DNA of 64,000 bases. Source: Dactylonectria macrodidyma (Eukaryota > Ascomycota > Sordariomycetes > Hypocreales > Nectriaceae). The notes under the pieces are model-generated. The model did not search any database. It saw nothing but the letters and a program-made list of their open reading frames with translations, and was not told the origin of the DNA. The stretch is from NCBI GenBank assembly GCA_020744425.1, contig JAGMUV010000015.1, forward strand, positions 62,001 to 126,000, read 5' to 3'. The translations under genes and the position numbers were made by a program. Shown here one piece after another: positions 1 to 12,375 of this stretch. Numbering within the stretch: position 1 is the first letter of the stretch; the number at the start of each line of letters is the position of its first letter.

Positions 1-318
1 CGCTATCGGCCTGTCGGGCTTTGGGTCTTGCCTCCTGCGTCGGGGACCGACCTCCGAGGCGTTGCTGTGGCGACCGGGCCCGCGTCCAATTTGGTCAACT
101 CGGTGCCCACACAAACGCAACTACCAGATGAGACACACCATTGTTCACCCACCTGGATCTTGGAACTGCCCGCCACCCGCCGACTTTCTTGCGTCGCATT
201 CCGATCGTCCCGCTTCAGTCTCTGCATCTTGCCCGGCTTCTCCAGTCGGCCACATTCCAGCACTTCGAATTTCAGTGTCAAGCGCAGGCGCAGCGCAAGT
301 CGGCGCCCGCGATTCATA
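1..318 (+). other. 5' flank of the first gene
   Basis: No gene is supported here. Overlapping reading frames exist on both strands, but none has recognisable protein character. The stretch leads directly into the ATG at 319 and is best read as promoter and 5' leader of the four-helix membrane protein gene. The upstream part of that promoter lies outside the window. Confidence 0.5.
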
Positions 319-2213
319 ATGGGTGGTGCGCAACAGCCGTTCATGTACAGCGCGGTTCAGCGCAACGACACGCGACTCCCAGAGGTCGCCTTTGATCCCA
401 AGGCCGTCACGAGGGCGAGCTGGGAACCCAAGAAGTTCAAGCCCAAGCCGGACGGGCCGCTCGTCTCCTTCAACCGGCATCCCGAGTAAGTGGCATCGCC
501 AATGCCTTTCAAGGCAAACCGTTCGCGCCCGCTCGATCTAATCATTCCCGATAGTGCACACATGGTTCTTTCTTACCGTTCCAATAACTACTCATCTATG
601 AGCCCCCGGATCAAGGGCTGGATTAAATGGCTGCGTATTCTTCAGCTTCTGCTGCGCATCCTTGAGCTCGTTGGCGCTGCTGGTATCTTGGTGCTAGTTA
701 TCCTGATGACCAAAATTGAAACCGTTACTGGCTGGATCATGAAGATCACAGTGAGTGTACAGCTCCGACATGCCGCAAGAAGTGTTGCTAACCCACCCCG
801 GAGCCCGCGATTGTCACAGCCAACTGCCTCTATGCCATCTACCACCTATGCCGCGACTCCTCTGGACGACCTCCCGCCTCATCATCCGCTTATCACCTGT
901 TTTCGGCCATGACGGATGTATCCGCCACTCCCATCTATGCCTTTTGCGCTCTGACTGTCCACAACAAGGCGGACGGCTGGAAGACAGTCCTCGCGAATCA
1001 GGATCTCATGCACATCTTCGTGCCCGCCGTCTACTATACCTTCATCGGTGCTGGTAGTCTCCACTTGGTCTCGCTTTCTACTTCCCTTTGGCTGGGGTGG
1101 ATGTTCCGCAAAATCAGCCTCATGCCCCCCGATATGAACCCTCTCGAGGATAATCTGACGGCGCGACCAAAGCACAAGAAGGCCAAGTCATCTGTCACCA
1201 CGCTGAGCACCATGGATATGGATAGCCGTATTTCCACCCCTCGTGATTCCCGCCGCATGTCCGGCCTTCCCTATAATGGCACCGAACGCCCTCCGTCTGT
1301 TCCTTTTATGCACACGCGGACCGGATCAAGCACCACGGTGGAAAGCAGAGGTTCTCGCCAGTACCAAATAGTCCCAGGATCTCGTGACTCGATTGCGTCC
1401 CAGATTCCTGGATCTCGTGGCTCAATCGCTTCTAGAGACACCAAGCGCGCCTCTGCTACTCGATCGTACCGTCGCGACACTTACACCGAAATCCCCTTGA
1501 ACGACCCGAGCTCTTCTCGGCCACCTAGCAGTTCGAACAGAAACAGCCAGACTCGACCGGCCAAGTTTACTGAGACATGGGTACCTACCGATTCACTCAT
1601 ATCTCGAACTAACCAGCGGAACCGCGAGATGGCGGCATCCAAGACGAGTGCTCAGAACCGGGGTAGCAAGTCTTACGAGGCACTGACTGAGCGCTACTAT
1701 CACGGCGATTCGTCCGACGACGAGTATGGCGACGAAAACATCCAGATCCACAACGACGATGATGAGACTCTCGGGGGTGAACTTCGACCCCATCCTCTAC
1801 GCCTGAACCCAATGGAAACGGATCGAGCTACCCCCCCTAGAGCTAAAACTCCTTACTTTCCTCTTGGTAACTCTTTGTCTGAGGTCAGTCCAAACACGAG
1901 ACGTGTTAGTGCGAGCCAAGATATCGCCGATGAGAAGCCGGCCTTTGCGCTGGCAAAGCCCTCGCCTCGCAACAGACAGAGTTCCATCCAAACGGAGGAG
2001 AGCTTCTACTCTCGACCCTATGGCGAGCTCCAGAGCGCAACTCCTCCCGTCATGGTTGGGAACAATCGCAAGGTCTCCTCGGGTAATGACTTCGACTCTA
2101 AATATGTGTCAGGAGCTTATGGACGACGGAATGTTAGCGGCAAAGTAGCCGAAGAGGGCCGAGGCGGTGTTGTGGGGAATAGGTTCTCTCGATTTGGGCG
2201 TGATGAATTGTAA
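319..2213 (+). CDS. Conserved fungal four-helix membrane protein with a long disordered tail
   Basis: Function unknown. I read three exons, 319-485, 555-750 and 804-2213, giving about 590 residues. The introns (486-554, 751-803) have GTAAGT and GTGAGT donors; the second has a GCTAAC branch point and must end at 803 to keep the frame. The N-terminal part has four hydrophobic helices: about residues 84-107, then PAIVTANCLYAIYHL, a third through SATPIYAFCALTV, and a fourth through FVPAVYYTFIGAGSLHLVSL. The remaining two thirds are polar, rich in Ser, Arg and Pro, and surely disordered, with a short internal duplication (PGSRDSIAS then PGSRGSIAS). The helix layout resembles MARVEL-like four-span proteins, but I see no diagnostic motif. 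The start at 319 is the first ATG giving a protein-like N-terminus. No signal peptide is seen. Confidence 0.8.
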
Positions 2214-2427
2214 GCAAGGATGTGATTCCCCATGGCGCATGATTGATAAATTTCTCTTGTAAGATGGTCGCAGGTCGGTCTGGATAATACTGTTTGGCTG
2301 TGGGAAAGGGAAGAATGGCGCGATTTGGTAAATGTTTGACAATTATGTATCAAATGACAAAAGCTTGGCTGTCTTTACAGTTAGGTTCTATTGGCCCGTG
2401 ATGTGATGTAGTGACTCCTTCAGCAAG

Positions 2428-5400
2428 CTATTCGCCCCGGGCAAACGATCGCCATGTCATTGCAGCGTCTGGTCCTCTGTCACCCTTCCAGCCATTCTCG
2501 TCCCAGTGCTGCAACTTGCACAAGTGCCTCATTGTAGGGCGTCCATGTGGACAGTTCCAGGGCTTGTCCAACTCTCCCATGTGCCTGACTAATGTTTCCA
2601 TTTGGGCCTGTGTCAATGGCTTCCCAATCATGATGCTGCTCCGACATGCCCTCATAGCAAACATCTTTCTGACTTTGGATGGGCGTGGAATGTGTTTGGA
2701 TTCCGATGACTCGTCTCCAAGCAGCGAGATCAGTTCTTCCAGATCCGCGAGCGTAAACGTTGTCTCGCGGCTGAGAGGTAAAGCGAGGAGTTTGCATCTC
2801 GAACCCACAGGCTCATTACCACTCGTATCAATATCTACTTTGAACCCGTTGGCCTCAATGGCCGCCATGTTTTCCATCACAACCTCTTCTTCAAGAGCTG
2901 TAAGTTCTAGCCGTTTTGGGTGAACAAGTCTTTGGGACTGTACTACCGTCGTCGCCTGCAGTCTTTCGAAGTTGTACTTCTCGTCGGTCGCATGTTGATC
3001 GATGATGAACAACTCATCGTCCCCGATTGATTCTATCTCATCCCCGGTCTGGGGCTTTGCCGGCCGAATCGCAATGATGAACCCTAGATTGAACTGTCCC
3101 GCAATGCGCATTCTAAAAAAGTCTCCCTTGGAGATGCCTAATGAGAGCTTCTCTTCGGCATCATCGGCGTTGATATCTGTCACCCCGCCTTCGTTTGAGG
3201 TGTGCAAGCCCTGAGCGGGGACGTATTCGGCCCAGCTTGCCGTTCGTGATCGCAGCGTGCTTTCATCGATTCGTAAATGTTGTACTGTTTGGTAAGTCGC
3301 GTCTTTTCTCCGCACTCCGGATTTGGCAGTCAAGTCTCTCTGCTCTATCATGCTTGGCTCGGCGGGAGCTTCAGACACCTGAGAACTTTCCTTTCCCTGG
3401 TGGAAATCCTTGACTTTATCCCCCGGTGAATTGGCCGTGAGACTCGACGAGCTGTCATCAATTGTGTCTTCGATAGTGGGGGTTGCCTTGCTCGTTGAGT
3501 GTTTGGAATTAGTCTCGACCTTGGTACGGCTTGAAGATTGGAGCACATCTTGGCCGTCTTTGTTGGATTTTTCGTTCGACCATTTCGCAACCTCTTCTTC
3601 ATTCTCATCATCGCTATTGTCATTTTCTTCGTCTCCGTTGGACCCCTTTTCCTCTTCTTGCTCAGCTCCCCCTTCGTTGTCTTCCATTTCATCATCGGAA
3701 AGTATCCTATGAGTAGTGTTCTCAACCTGATCCTTTTCACTGGCCGAAAACAGTTGTGTTAAGCGATCTCCGAACGTCGGCTTTGCATGATATTTAGCAC
3801 GTTTCTCGTCGGCAATGTCTTCCCTCAAAGGCACATCTCCTGTATCCGGCTCTGGTGACGAACTCTCCATGTTGGTTACTGTGAGATCGCCTACGACGAT
3901 GGCGGTGAGCTCAGGGGCATTTTGTCTGAGGGCTGAAGGTGGCAGGCCTTCATTTTCCGTTTCACGGTTCAAGTGAGCGAGGCCGACAGACTGAGGAATG
4001 ACGAGTTGAGCTTCATCATCGACGTCCTCATCAGCCGAAGGACAGGCAGGAGCCGCTGGTTTTTTGGTCACTTTAGACCTTGTAGTGCTGAACTCTGCTA
4101 GCCTTTTGTTGAAGTCCCTAACTGGCCTGGGCTTGTCGTCTTCGTCACTTTCTGACGACTCGGATAAGCCTTTTGGTGTATCGAGTCCCACCGTTGAAGT
4201 GGAAGAAACAATTGCTTTTCTCCCAGCACGACTGGTTGGTGCCTCGGGAGCAGGTGATGGAGACTTGCGTTTGCTGGCTATTCGATTTCCAGCTTTGCTC
4301 TCGACCCATCGACTAATCAAGTTTTGACCATGGCCATCCTTCGTTAGGGACCTTGACTTACCCATTGTCATTGCTCTCCCTTGAGGTATCTTACTAACAG
4401 AAGACTCTGTCTCAATCTCTTCGTTTTCTGAAGTAGTATCTTGGTCAGAGCTTTCCGCTAAGACTGTCGGGCGAGGAATTGTTTTGGGAGTTATGGGTGT
4501 CGTCTTGCTTGATAGTGTGTCCCGCTGCGGTTTCAGGAGTTGGGCGGTGGGGACGGAATGGTCATGCGAATCAAACAAAGCCATCAAAGAGTCCCGGAGC
4601 GTGTCGAGGAGGTAGTTCTGGTCGTGCAGCAGAATGCTTCGCTTGTCAGGGCTGACATTGACATCATACATGTCTGTATCGAGCTGAATATCTGCCAAGA
4701 TGAAGGGGCTCTGAGAAGAATTGTGGGATCTGTACACTTCGTTGAATACTTTGGCGAACTGTGGCAGAGCACATGGTCTTCCGTTGACAAAGAACATTTG
4801 TCGATCCGGCGTCTGGCGACCGTCACCATGGGCTGGCCTGGAGACATGGCCAATAACTCGGACATCCCTAGACACACTAGTAGAGCTGGTGCTAGCTGAC
4901 AGACTGTGACTGATTGTGGATGGTTGCATCTCCAACCTCAAATCTAGCGGCACCAAGACAGTCATTGCTTTTGCGCCAAAAATGTTGATGATGTTGTCTC
5001 TCGTAGTATGGTTGCCTCGGGTGGAGAAGAGATGAATGCGCTTCCCTTTGGTTGGCTGCTGGGATACGCTGAACTTGAGGTTCGTCTGAATGATTGCATA
5101 TTGGTTGAGGAGAGCGATGACCTTATGCCACTCTCTTTTGATATTGCGTTCGAGCTCTCGACGCCGAACAGGCAAGTTGTGAAATAACTTTTCGACTGAG
5201 ATAGTAGTACCTCTTTGAGCAGCAACAACTGTTGTTCCCTTCAGCTTGCCAGAAGGCTCAAATGTAAGATTTGAACCCTTGGGAACTTCGGAAGCCTGGC
5301 AGGTCGTCACGGAGAGCACAGACAAAGCACACAGGGAGGCAAGTGCTTCACCGCGGAAGCCAAACGTCTGGAGGGAAGCGATGTCTGAATAGGACGAGAG

Positions 5401-5789
5401 TTTTGACGTGTGGTGTTTTAAAGCAACTGATGGATAGTTGTCAGGGGAGATACCAATCCCGTTGTCTTGGATTTCGATCAAATCGAGGCCTTGATTTTTG
5501 AAACGGATATCTGATTTGAGAAGTGTTAGCATATATTAACCGGGATCTCAGCATGAATGGAGCCAAAGGCAAATGAGGGATACGGCTGGTGGCGGCGCGC
5601 ATACCTATGCTAGTTGCTTCTGCATCGATACTATTCTCAACAAGCTCCTTGACAACGGAGCATAGATCGACAATGACCTGACCAGACTGTATTTGATGGA
5701 CCTGCACCAAAAAGTCAGCTTCGTGTTGCTGGTTGACGCAAGATGGTGGCGTTTACAGTGCGTCCATCGATCTTTTTGATGGTAGCCAT
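2428..5789 (-). CDS. PMS1: DNA mismatch repair protein Pms1 (MutL homologue, PMS2 type)
   Basis: Partner of Mlh1 in the MutL-alpha heterodimer, which nicks the error-containing strand during post-replicative mismatch repair in the nucleus. Three exons: 5757-5789 (MATIKKIDGRT), 5605-5701 and 2428-5510, about 1070 residues. The N-terminal GHKL ATPase is plain: KELVENSIDA, DNGIGI near residues 59-64, and GFRGEAL near 94-100. The C-terminal domain holds the endonuclease motif DQHATDEKYNFE from about residue 881, plus ACRSS and CPHGRPTMRHL zinc-site motifs, so the metal site looks intact. Between them lies a long acidic, low-complexity linker, which makes the protein longer than yeast Pms1. The first coding exon is only 33 bases, so a start inside the long open frame (near 5532) would miss the ATPase N-terminus. 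Upstream, an ACGCGT box fits S-phase control. Confidence 0.96.
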
Positions 5790-6020
5790 GACGCACGCAT
5801 GCATGCATGGCACACGATAGTGAGGGTCTAGTCAATTCTGTTGGAAGCTCGCGTGTCATATGCAAGCTATGAGAGTGAGGCAACGTGGATTAGAACAAGT
5901 GGTCAGATGGGAATTCACGAAAGCGAGGTGTGAGAATCTAATCTTCTTAATTTGCAGGCATAGATTGGGGTCTGGGGTGTTGATGCCGCGTGGTGACTGG
6001 AACGCGCTGGCAGCTGGTGG

Positions 6021-6026
6021 ACGCGT
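6021..6026. promoter_or_regulatory. ACGCGT (MluI cell-cycle box) upstream of pms1
   Basis: A palindromic ACGCGT lies about 230 bases upstream of the pms1 start at 5789. In fungi MBF-type factors bind this hexamer to drive G1/S genes, including many DNA replication and repair genes. The match is exact, but a hexamer can occur by chance, and the link to pms1 is inference. Confidence 0.4.
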
Positions 6027-6303
6027 AAAGTGGGGATGGCTGTCAAGAGTATGCATATATGCGATAAAAGCGCTAATGCATCCTGTGGCATATTACACCT
6101 TCTCATCTCTGCCCGGCTCGTGACACTTGATACGGACGCTTAGTAGGTTAGGGAGGAACGAAGCTGTTGTATACCCCACTTAATCACATATTGACTACCT
6201 ACCTACTTAATCCAACGAGAGAATTAGTACCCCCTTGATAATTTTTGGATGTTGGGATGGAGGCAGATGAAAGCCTCACACGGCAGAATTCTAGGTGTGA
6301 GAG

Positions 6304-6324
6304 GCACAGATCTCAAATCTGTGC
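6304..6324. repeat. Perfect short inverted repeat (hairpin)
   Basis: Arms GCACAGAT and ATCTGTGC (6304-6311 and 6317-6324) are perfectly complementary around a five-base loop. It lies in the pms1-bst1 spacer and belongs to no gene I can identify. It does not fit a tRNA, because flanking acceptor and T arms are not evident. Confidence 0.6.
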
Positions 6325-8903
6325 GGCTCGTGATGCCATGCCCCATCGCTAGCAATTTTTTGAGTGGATTGAGACAATATGTGGATAACGAGGCGACAAG
6401 GTAAGGTAATAGAGCGGCAACGGTGGGAATGAAGCTTAATACATAGTAGGCACTTTAATCGACTTGAAGAATGGAATGTCAGGTTGAGCCTAACATGGGG
6501 CTAGTCATCGTTCTGATTAGCTATATGTCTATGCAAATACTGCTTGAGGCTTTCCATGACTCTGGCGGTGACTCGTGCCCCAGCGACCTCGCATTGGTTG
6601 ACAATTCTCAACCTCTGTCCTAGGTCTCAATCTGTGCCGTTCACCTCCGTTTCGCGTGCCAGGTTTATTGTTGGCTGGTTGGAGTGAACAAGGAAATGGT
6701 GAAGAACGGACATGGCCGGTTCTCTCCTGGTTGCCAGCTACTAGCCGCTCGTGGCGAGGGCGGACTGATGAAACTTAGGAACTACTAACGTGCGTAGTGC
6801 GTACTTCGTCATCACGTAGCCGGGACAGACAGCCTTTTCATCTAGTCTGCGATCGTTGGGATAAACGTCAAGCTTCGCTTTGGAGACTTGGCTCTGCTAG
6901 CAGCGATTGTAAGAGCCTGGAACTAGGAGCTGGGGCAGGGGCGGGAAAGGGTGTGGGACGTACCGGGCACGACAGGAAGCTCTACTTACCTACGTAGTAA
7001 TTACTTGACATTGTGTTTACTTCTAGTACTTCGTAGCTGTGTTTAGTCGTATGGATGTTTCGACCAATATTACCTACTGAGGTTGGTATCAATTTACGGT
7101 GTGCTTAGGTTAGGTTTGCCCGGAGGCAGAGGCAGGTAGCTCGTTGGGGACGGGATAGTAAATAATGGGTACCTCAGGCTTGTTCGTGCTGGCTGCTTGG
7201 GGCAGCCGTTTTCTGGTCGTCGTGCTCCAAGCACCGGCATATTCTCGGTACCTACTTGACGAACTTGACCGGGCATTGCTCTATGGGCAATATAGCTAAT
7301 GTGCAGGTATCATCCGTTCATTTGGCAATCAATTTTCTTTTGCGCTGCATCCCTGAGGTTGATGAGCGTGGCCCGGTGCCCTTGTGAGTGGAGATATCGG
7401 TATGTGGCATCCCTACCTACCTTAGGTACTATAGTAGCATGGTGAACATGCGCTGGGATGGTGCTCTGGGTACAAACTCCACCTTTTCGAAACTAGGGCC
7501 ACGTAGGACAAGGCACGCCATCGATATTGGACGCGAGAACGTGGGCGGTAATTACTACGTACAGGAATTAAGGTAGTTTTGTAACGATCCCGTTTGTTCT
7601 CGCATCTTTGAATTCGGCTTTCATCAGCGCATGGCCGAAGAACTGAGTGTACGAACTGCAAAGTACGAACACTTGCAAAAGCTGGTTGGTCTCGGCGACG
7701 TAGAACTGCCACAGCCACATACAGACGGGGTTTAAATTCGTCGACAGTGAGATATGTCGGACTGGCCATCTATAGTGTTCTGTGTTATGTTCTTTTTGCC
7801 GAGCAAGGTCCGCGACAAGCTTTGCATGGGATGTAGTACTGCACATGCCTACCTACATACAAAGTTACTGTAAATAATGTAGTGCCATGATATTACGCAT
7901 TGCCGCGCCGTCAGAAAACTGGTATTACCTAGTCGCGGGTGGAGGAGTGAAGGGAAAAAACAGGGTTTGTGGGTACTGCACCACAATCAAGGGCCGAGAT
8001 TGGACGGTGTTATGGTATGAGCTTTGGACCTAATCACTGGAGCGACTCAGCGAGGTGGGCAGAGGCTTTACGGGGGGCGTTGGCCCAGAAAAAGGGGAGA
8101 CGCGCCGCTAACTGGCTGGCTCGGACGACAGAGAAGCCATCAACAGCCAATTTCCCACCCACGCGTGGACGTACACACGCACCCAAGGCTACCCACACCC
8201 ACTCCCACTTCCTAGTCTCCCACTCCCACTCCCATTCGCAGAGCCGGCATGCGTTGAGTCTGTCGACTCTTGCTAGTGCGTCGTCGTCGTCGTCGTCGTC
8301 CACTTCTTTCCTCTTCCTTGGCCTCTTGGCCGTCCGTCCTTGCTACTGAGCGTGTCACCGCCGTTGCTCTTGCTGCCGTTGTCGCTACGGCCCTTTTCTC
8401 TCAGCCTCGCTTCCACCAGCGTCGTTCTAGGTACTAACCGCCTGGCTATCAAGCTCCTCAGAGGCTAAGGCTAACGCACACGACGGGTCCCTGCGCGGCA
8501 AGACCTCACACTCGTTTGATTTGTCCTTGTTGCCCCATCTCCCTCGACCTGGTTGCTGGTTGTTGGCGGCCTACAAAGTACTTTGCACATTGCGCCTTTG
8601 CCAGCCCCCTGTTCCGAGTTGCTGGCTCTGACCTACGAAGTACTTCGTACTTGCTGCTGGCTCCTGCTCTAGCTTGCGACTGCTGTGACCGCTGTTGCTG
8701 TTGCCCCGAGCTTCGCCAACCAAGCCGACCTTCTTCGTCGTCGCCGTCCCTCGCCGTCGATCTTGCCGTCGTCCTCGATCTTAATCTGCTCTCGCTTCGT
8801 CAACCCTCTTACTCTTCGGCCACAACCTCGCACGTCCACCGCCGTTCGATATCCTCTACCTCTTCGGCCTTAGGCTCCTGGAGAGTCTCAACGCGCCTTC
8901 TCC

Positions 8904-11900
8904 ATGAAGAGGCGTTCTTCAGGGTCGGCCGATGACGGTGACGAATCCTCCCTCGACTCCGACATTCCCGATCCCGACCCGAGCCTTAAGACGCGCCCTT
9001 CGGGCTTGAGTTCGCGCCCATCATCCGCTAGGAGCCGGCGCCCAAGCAGTCTCAATTGGAAGCAGTCAAACAGTCGCAATGGTCGCAACGGCCATGCTCG
9101 TGACGATCCCTTACCAACCACCACCATGACGCAAACCTCACTCGCAGCCTCGTCCACTCCCAACATCGCCCTCGCTAGGACGCCGCCTCAATCACCCTCC
9201 CCAGTACACCGTTCTCGCATATCGTCCCCCATCACCATTCTTGTCCTCCTCACCTCTGCCCTGGGCATGGCGCTTCTCTTCGGCATCCTTCAGTCTCTCG
9301 TGACCCGCCAGCTTGATCCAAAGGGTTGTCGGATGTCCTACATGAGACCCTCATACGTGCGATTCTCCGAGTTTGATACCGAACACACCCGCTTTGCGAC
9401 GAAATATTCCTTGTATCTATATCGAGAACAAGGGGTTGACGAAGAGGATAAGGTATTTATCATTCTACGTGCCCGTGGCTGCATATGCGCCGCTTTCTCT
9501 CTATCACCTTTGATGATATTGTCTGACTCTTTTGCAGCTTCGTGGAATTCCTGTCCTTTTTATTCCCGGAAACGCAGGGAGCTACAAGCAAGTTCGCCCA
9601 ATTGCGTCTGAGGCAGCAAACTTCTTTCATCACAATCTTCAACACGACAATACGGCACTGGATGCCGGAATCCGCGGCCTCGACTTCTTTACCGTCGACT
9701 TCAATGAGGACATTACTGCCTTCCACGGCCAGACCTTGTTGGACCAGGCCGAATATCTTAACGAAGCGGTTCGCTACATACTCTCTCTTTACTCAGATCC
9801 TCAACGCAAGGCTCGAGATGGCCATCTCCCGGATCCGACGTCGGTAATCATCCTTGGTCACTCCATGGGTGGTATAGTTGCGAGAGCGATGCTCGTTCAG
9901 GCCAACTACCAATCGAATTCTATCAATACCATCATTACAATGTCGGCGCCACATGCCCGACCACCCGTTACCTTCGACGGACAGATTGTCCAGCTGTATG
10001 ACGAGATAAACGACTACTGGAGGCGTGCCTATTCGCAGAAGTGGGCAAACAACAACCCACTGTGGCACGTCACTCTCGTTTCGATAGCTGGCGGGGGCCT
10101 GGATACGGTTGTGCCCTCGGATTATACTAGCCTCGAGTCCCTCGTGCCTCCCACGCACGGCTTCACAGTTTTCACAACCGGAATTCCAACAGTCTGGACG
10201 AGCATGGATCATCAAGCAATCCTCTGGTGTGACCAATTCAGAAAGGTTGTGGCACGAACACTGTACGACATAGTCGACGTCCATCGCGCATCACAGACAA
10301 AACCGCGGGCCGATAGAATGAAAGTGTTCAAGAAGCGTTTTCTGACGGGCATGGAACCGACGACAGAGAGGGATTTTGGCTTGAAAGAAGCAACGACTCT
10401 TCTCACCCTAGATGACAGTTCCAATTCTATACTTCCACTGGGGGAGAATCTTATTCTGAGGAATCTCGGACATCAGTCTAAGCTCAAGGCGTATCTGCTT
10501 CCGGTTCCCCCACAGGGGTCACCAGAATCCAAACGCTTCACTCTTCTCACAGACGCTCGACTTGATGAGGCTGGAGAGAGCGGCAAGTTGGAAGTTCTCT
10601 TTTGCAGCGTCTTCCCTTCTCATTCGGGACAGGCCAATTCCGTCCACCCATTCCACATTGATCTTTCTGTCAACAAGAGCCACTCGACGACAAGATTCGC
10701 CTGCAAGAACGCCGCTTCCGACCTGATACAGCTCCCAGCTTCAACTTCATCGACACTGTTCCCATTCTACCGCGATAGAGAGCGAGAAATTTCCCCGTTC
10801 TCGTACCTGCAGTATGAGCTAGAGCAGATTTCAGATCACCAATTCGTCGCAATCGTGGAAAAGACGGCTTCCAGCACACGCAACTTCGTAGTTGCAGAAT
10901 TCAGCGATCAGTCAGCCTTCTCTAAAAAGAAAGACATCAGTCTGGCAAGGCTCCTTCTGACCGGGGCGTCATTGGATCTCCCTGCTGATCGGCCGATGGC
11001 CGTGGAAGTCAACATTCCATCGCTTCAGTCAGCCCTGCTTGCCTATGATTTGGAGCTCACTAGCCCTCGTTGCAAGGTTGACCACGCCCTCTTCCGCCCA
11101 TTGATACGGCAATTCCTGGACCGACCATATGAATCGAAATTCTTCGTCAATGCACAAAGAGTAGCCATTAGCCTTCACGGCGTCGCTCCCTACGTACCGC
11201 CGCCCTTGGAATCTCGCCCCGAGAACGGACTCAGCCTTGAAATCTGGGCCGACCCATCTTGCAATACAAGTCTCCGCCTGGAAATTAAAGTAGATCTCTG
11301 GGGAAGTTTGGGGAAATTGTACATGCGATATCGAACCGTCTTTGCCGCCTTCCCGCTGCTCACTGTCACACTGGTCTTGCGCAAGCAGTTTCGGGTCTAT
11401 GACAAGACCGGGGTCTTTATTTCATTCTCGGAAAGCTTGGACATGTGCCTCAGGCAGTCTATCCCTCTCTTGCTTCTTTCGTTGACTCTTCTTTCAACAT
11501 CGTTGAGCGGAGCGTCAATTGCTGGGTTGGGACGGTTGCTCAACCGAAGCACCGCGTTGACATCAGGCGCCAACTTTCACCAATACGAGAGCTTGATTGG
11601 AACTGAAGACCCCTTCTTCTGGTTTCTGGTCCCGTTGATCGGCGTTGTCTGCATTGGAGTTTGCACCGTGCTCCACTATGTCATGCTTATTTTGACCCAG
11701 GCTTTTGGTTTGCTGTACAGTCTACTCATTGTTTGCATGGGCGCGGCCGACGAGCAAGGGCGCGCCAAGTCGCCCGCGTTTGTGCCATCTACCCCAAGGC
11801 GACGCATGATTACGACAGCAATTCTCTTGTTCCTCGTCTCAACCTTCATTCCATACCAGTTTGCCTACCTGGTGGCGTGCATTGTGCAACTCTTCACTGT

Positions 11901-12375
11901 TGTTCGGGCTCTTCGGATTAATGCTACCGTCTCGTCAACTGCCAACTCTAACTATTATCACTACGCACATTCTATCCTCCTCCTAATGCTCTGGATTCTT
12001 CCTATTAATTTACCGATCTTGGCGGTTTGGATTCGAAACTTGGCAGTCCATTGGCTCACACCCTTCTCGTCACACCACAACGTTCTCTCCATCATGCCTT
12101 TCATTCTCCTCGTGGAGAATCTAACGACGGGGAAAATGGTGCCTCAGCTGACCAGCTGGCTACGATACGTTACCAGTGTGCTCCTCTTTGGAACAGCTCT
12201 GTACGCAGCAGTGTACGGGGTGTCTCACGCATACATGCTGCACTATCTGGTAAACATCATTGCATTGTGGTTGGTGGTTGTGCACTCGACAAGCGATTCT
12301 TGGTCCCTGAGCGGGTTTGGCGCCATGTTTGAAGGTAATGCCAATGGTTCAGACAAGAGCGGAAAAGCCCCTTAA
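8904..12375 (+). CDS. BST1: GPI inositol-deacylase Bst1 (PGAP1 family)
   Basis: ER membrane lipase that removes the acyl chain from the inositol of GPI-anchored proteins, needed for their exit from the ER. Two exons, 8904-9452 and 9538-12375, give about 1128 residues. The N-terminal cytosolic segment is Ser/Pro-rich, followed by a transmembrane helix near residues 109-132. The alpha/beta-hydrolase region starts with GIPVLFIPGNAGSYKQ and carries the nucleophile motif GHSMGG, with Ser near residue 292. The C-terminal third has many hydrophobic helices, as expected for PGAP1. The intron (9453-9537, GTATTT to TTGCAG) is required to join the two halves of the catalytic domain. The leader is long and pyrimidine-rich. 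It is one of three genes in this window linked to GPI anchors (also mcd4 and arv1). Confidence 0.95.

Larger units (their letters stand above)
5790..8903. other. 3.1 kb spacer: divergent promoters of pms1 and bst1
   Basis: I see no convincing coding region. Open frames are short and have no recognisable domains. The left end is the pms1 promoter. The right end, from about 8000, is pyrimidine-rich and is probably the bst1 promoter and leader: it has runs of CTCCCA near 8200-8240 and a CGT trinucleotide run near 8279-8300. The middle holds repeated TACCTAC and TACTTCGTA-type words (for example near 6198, 7025, 7410, 7850 and 8633) and a perfect hairpin at 6304-6324. A non-coding transcript is possible but cannot be shown from sequence. 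Confidence 0.5.

Noticed and set aside
3348..3740. Antisense frames over the pms1 linker
   Set aside because: They arise from the acidic, repetitive linker of pms1 read in other frames; the pms1 coding frame explains the sequence.
6301..6330. tRNA gene suggested by the hairpin with CAA in the loop
   Set aside because: No acceptor, D or T arm fits around it, and the loop is five rather than seven bases.
8281..8300. CGT run and TCCCAC runs as a CRISPR-like or satellite array
   Set aside because: These are short microsatellite-like stretches in a pyrimidine-rich fungal leader, with no spacers or unit longer than six bases.
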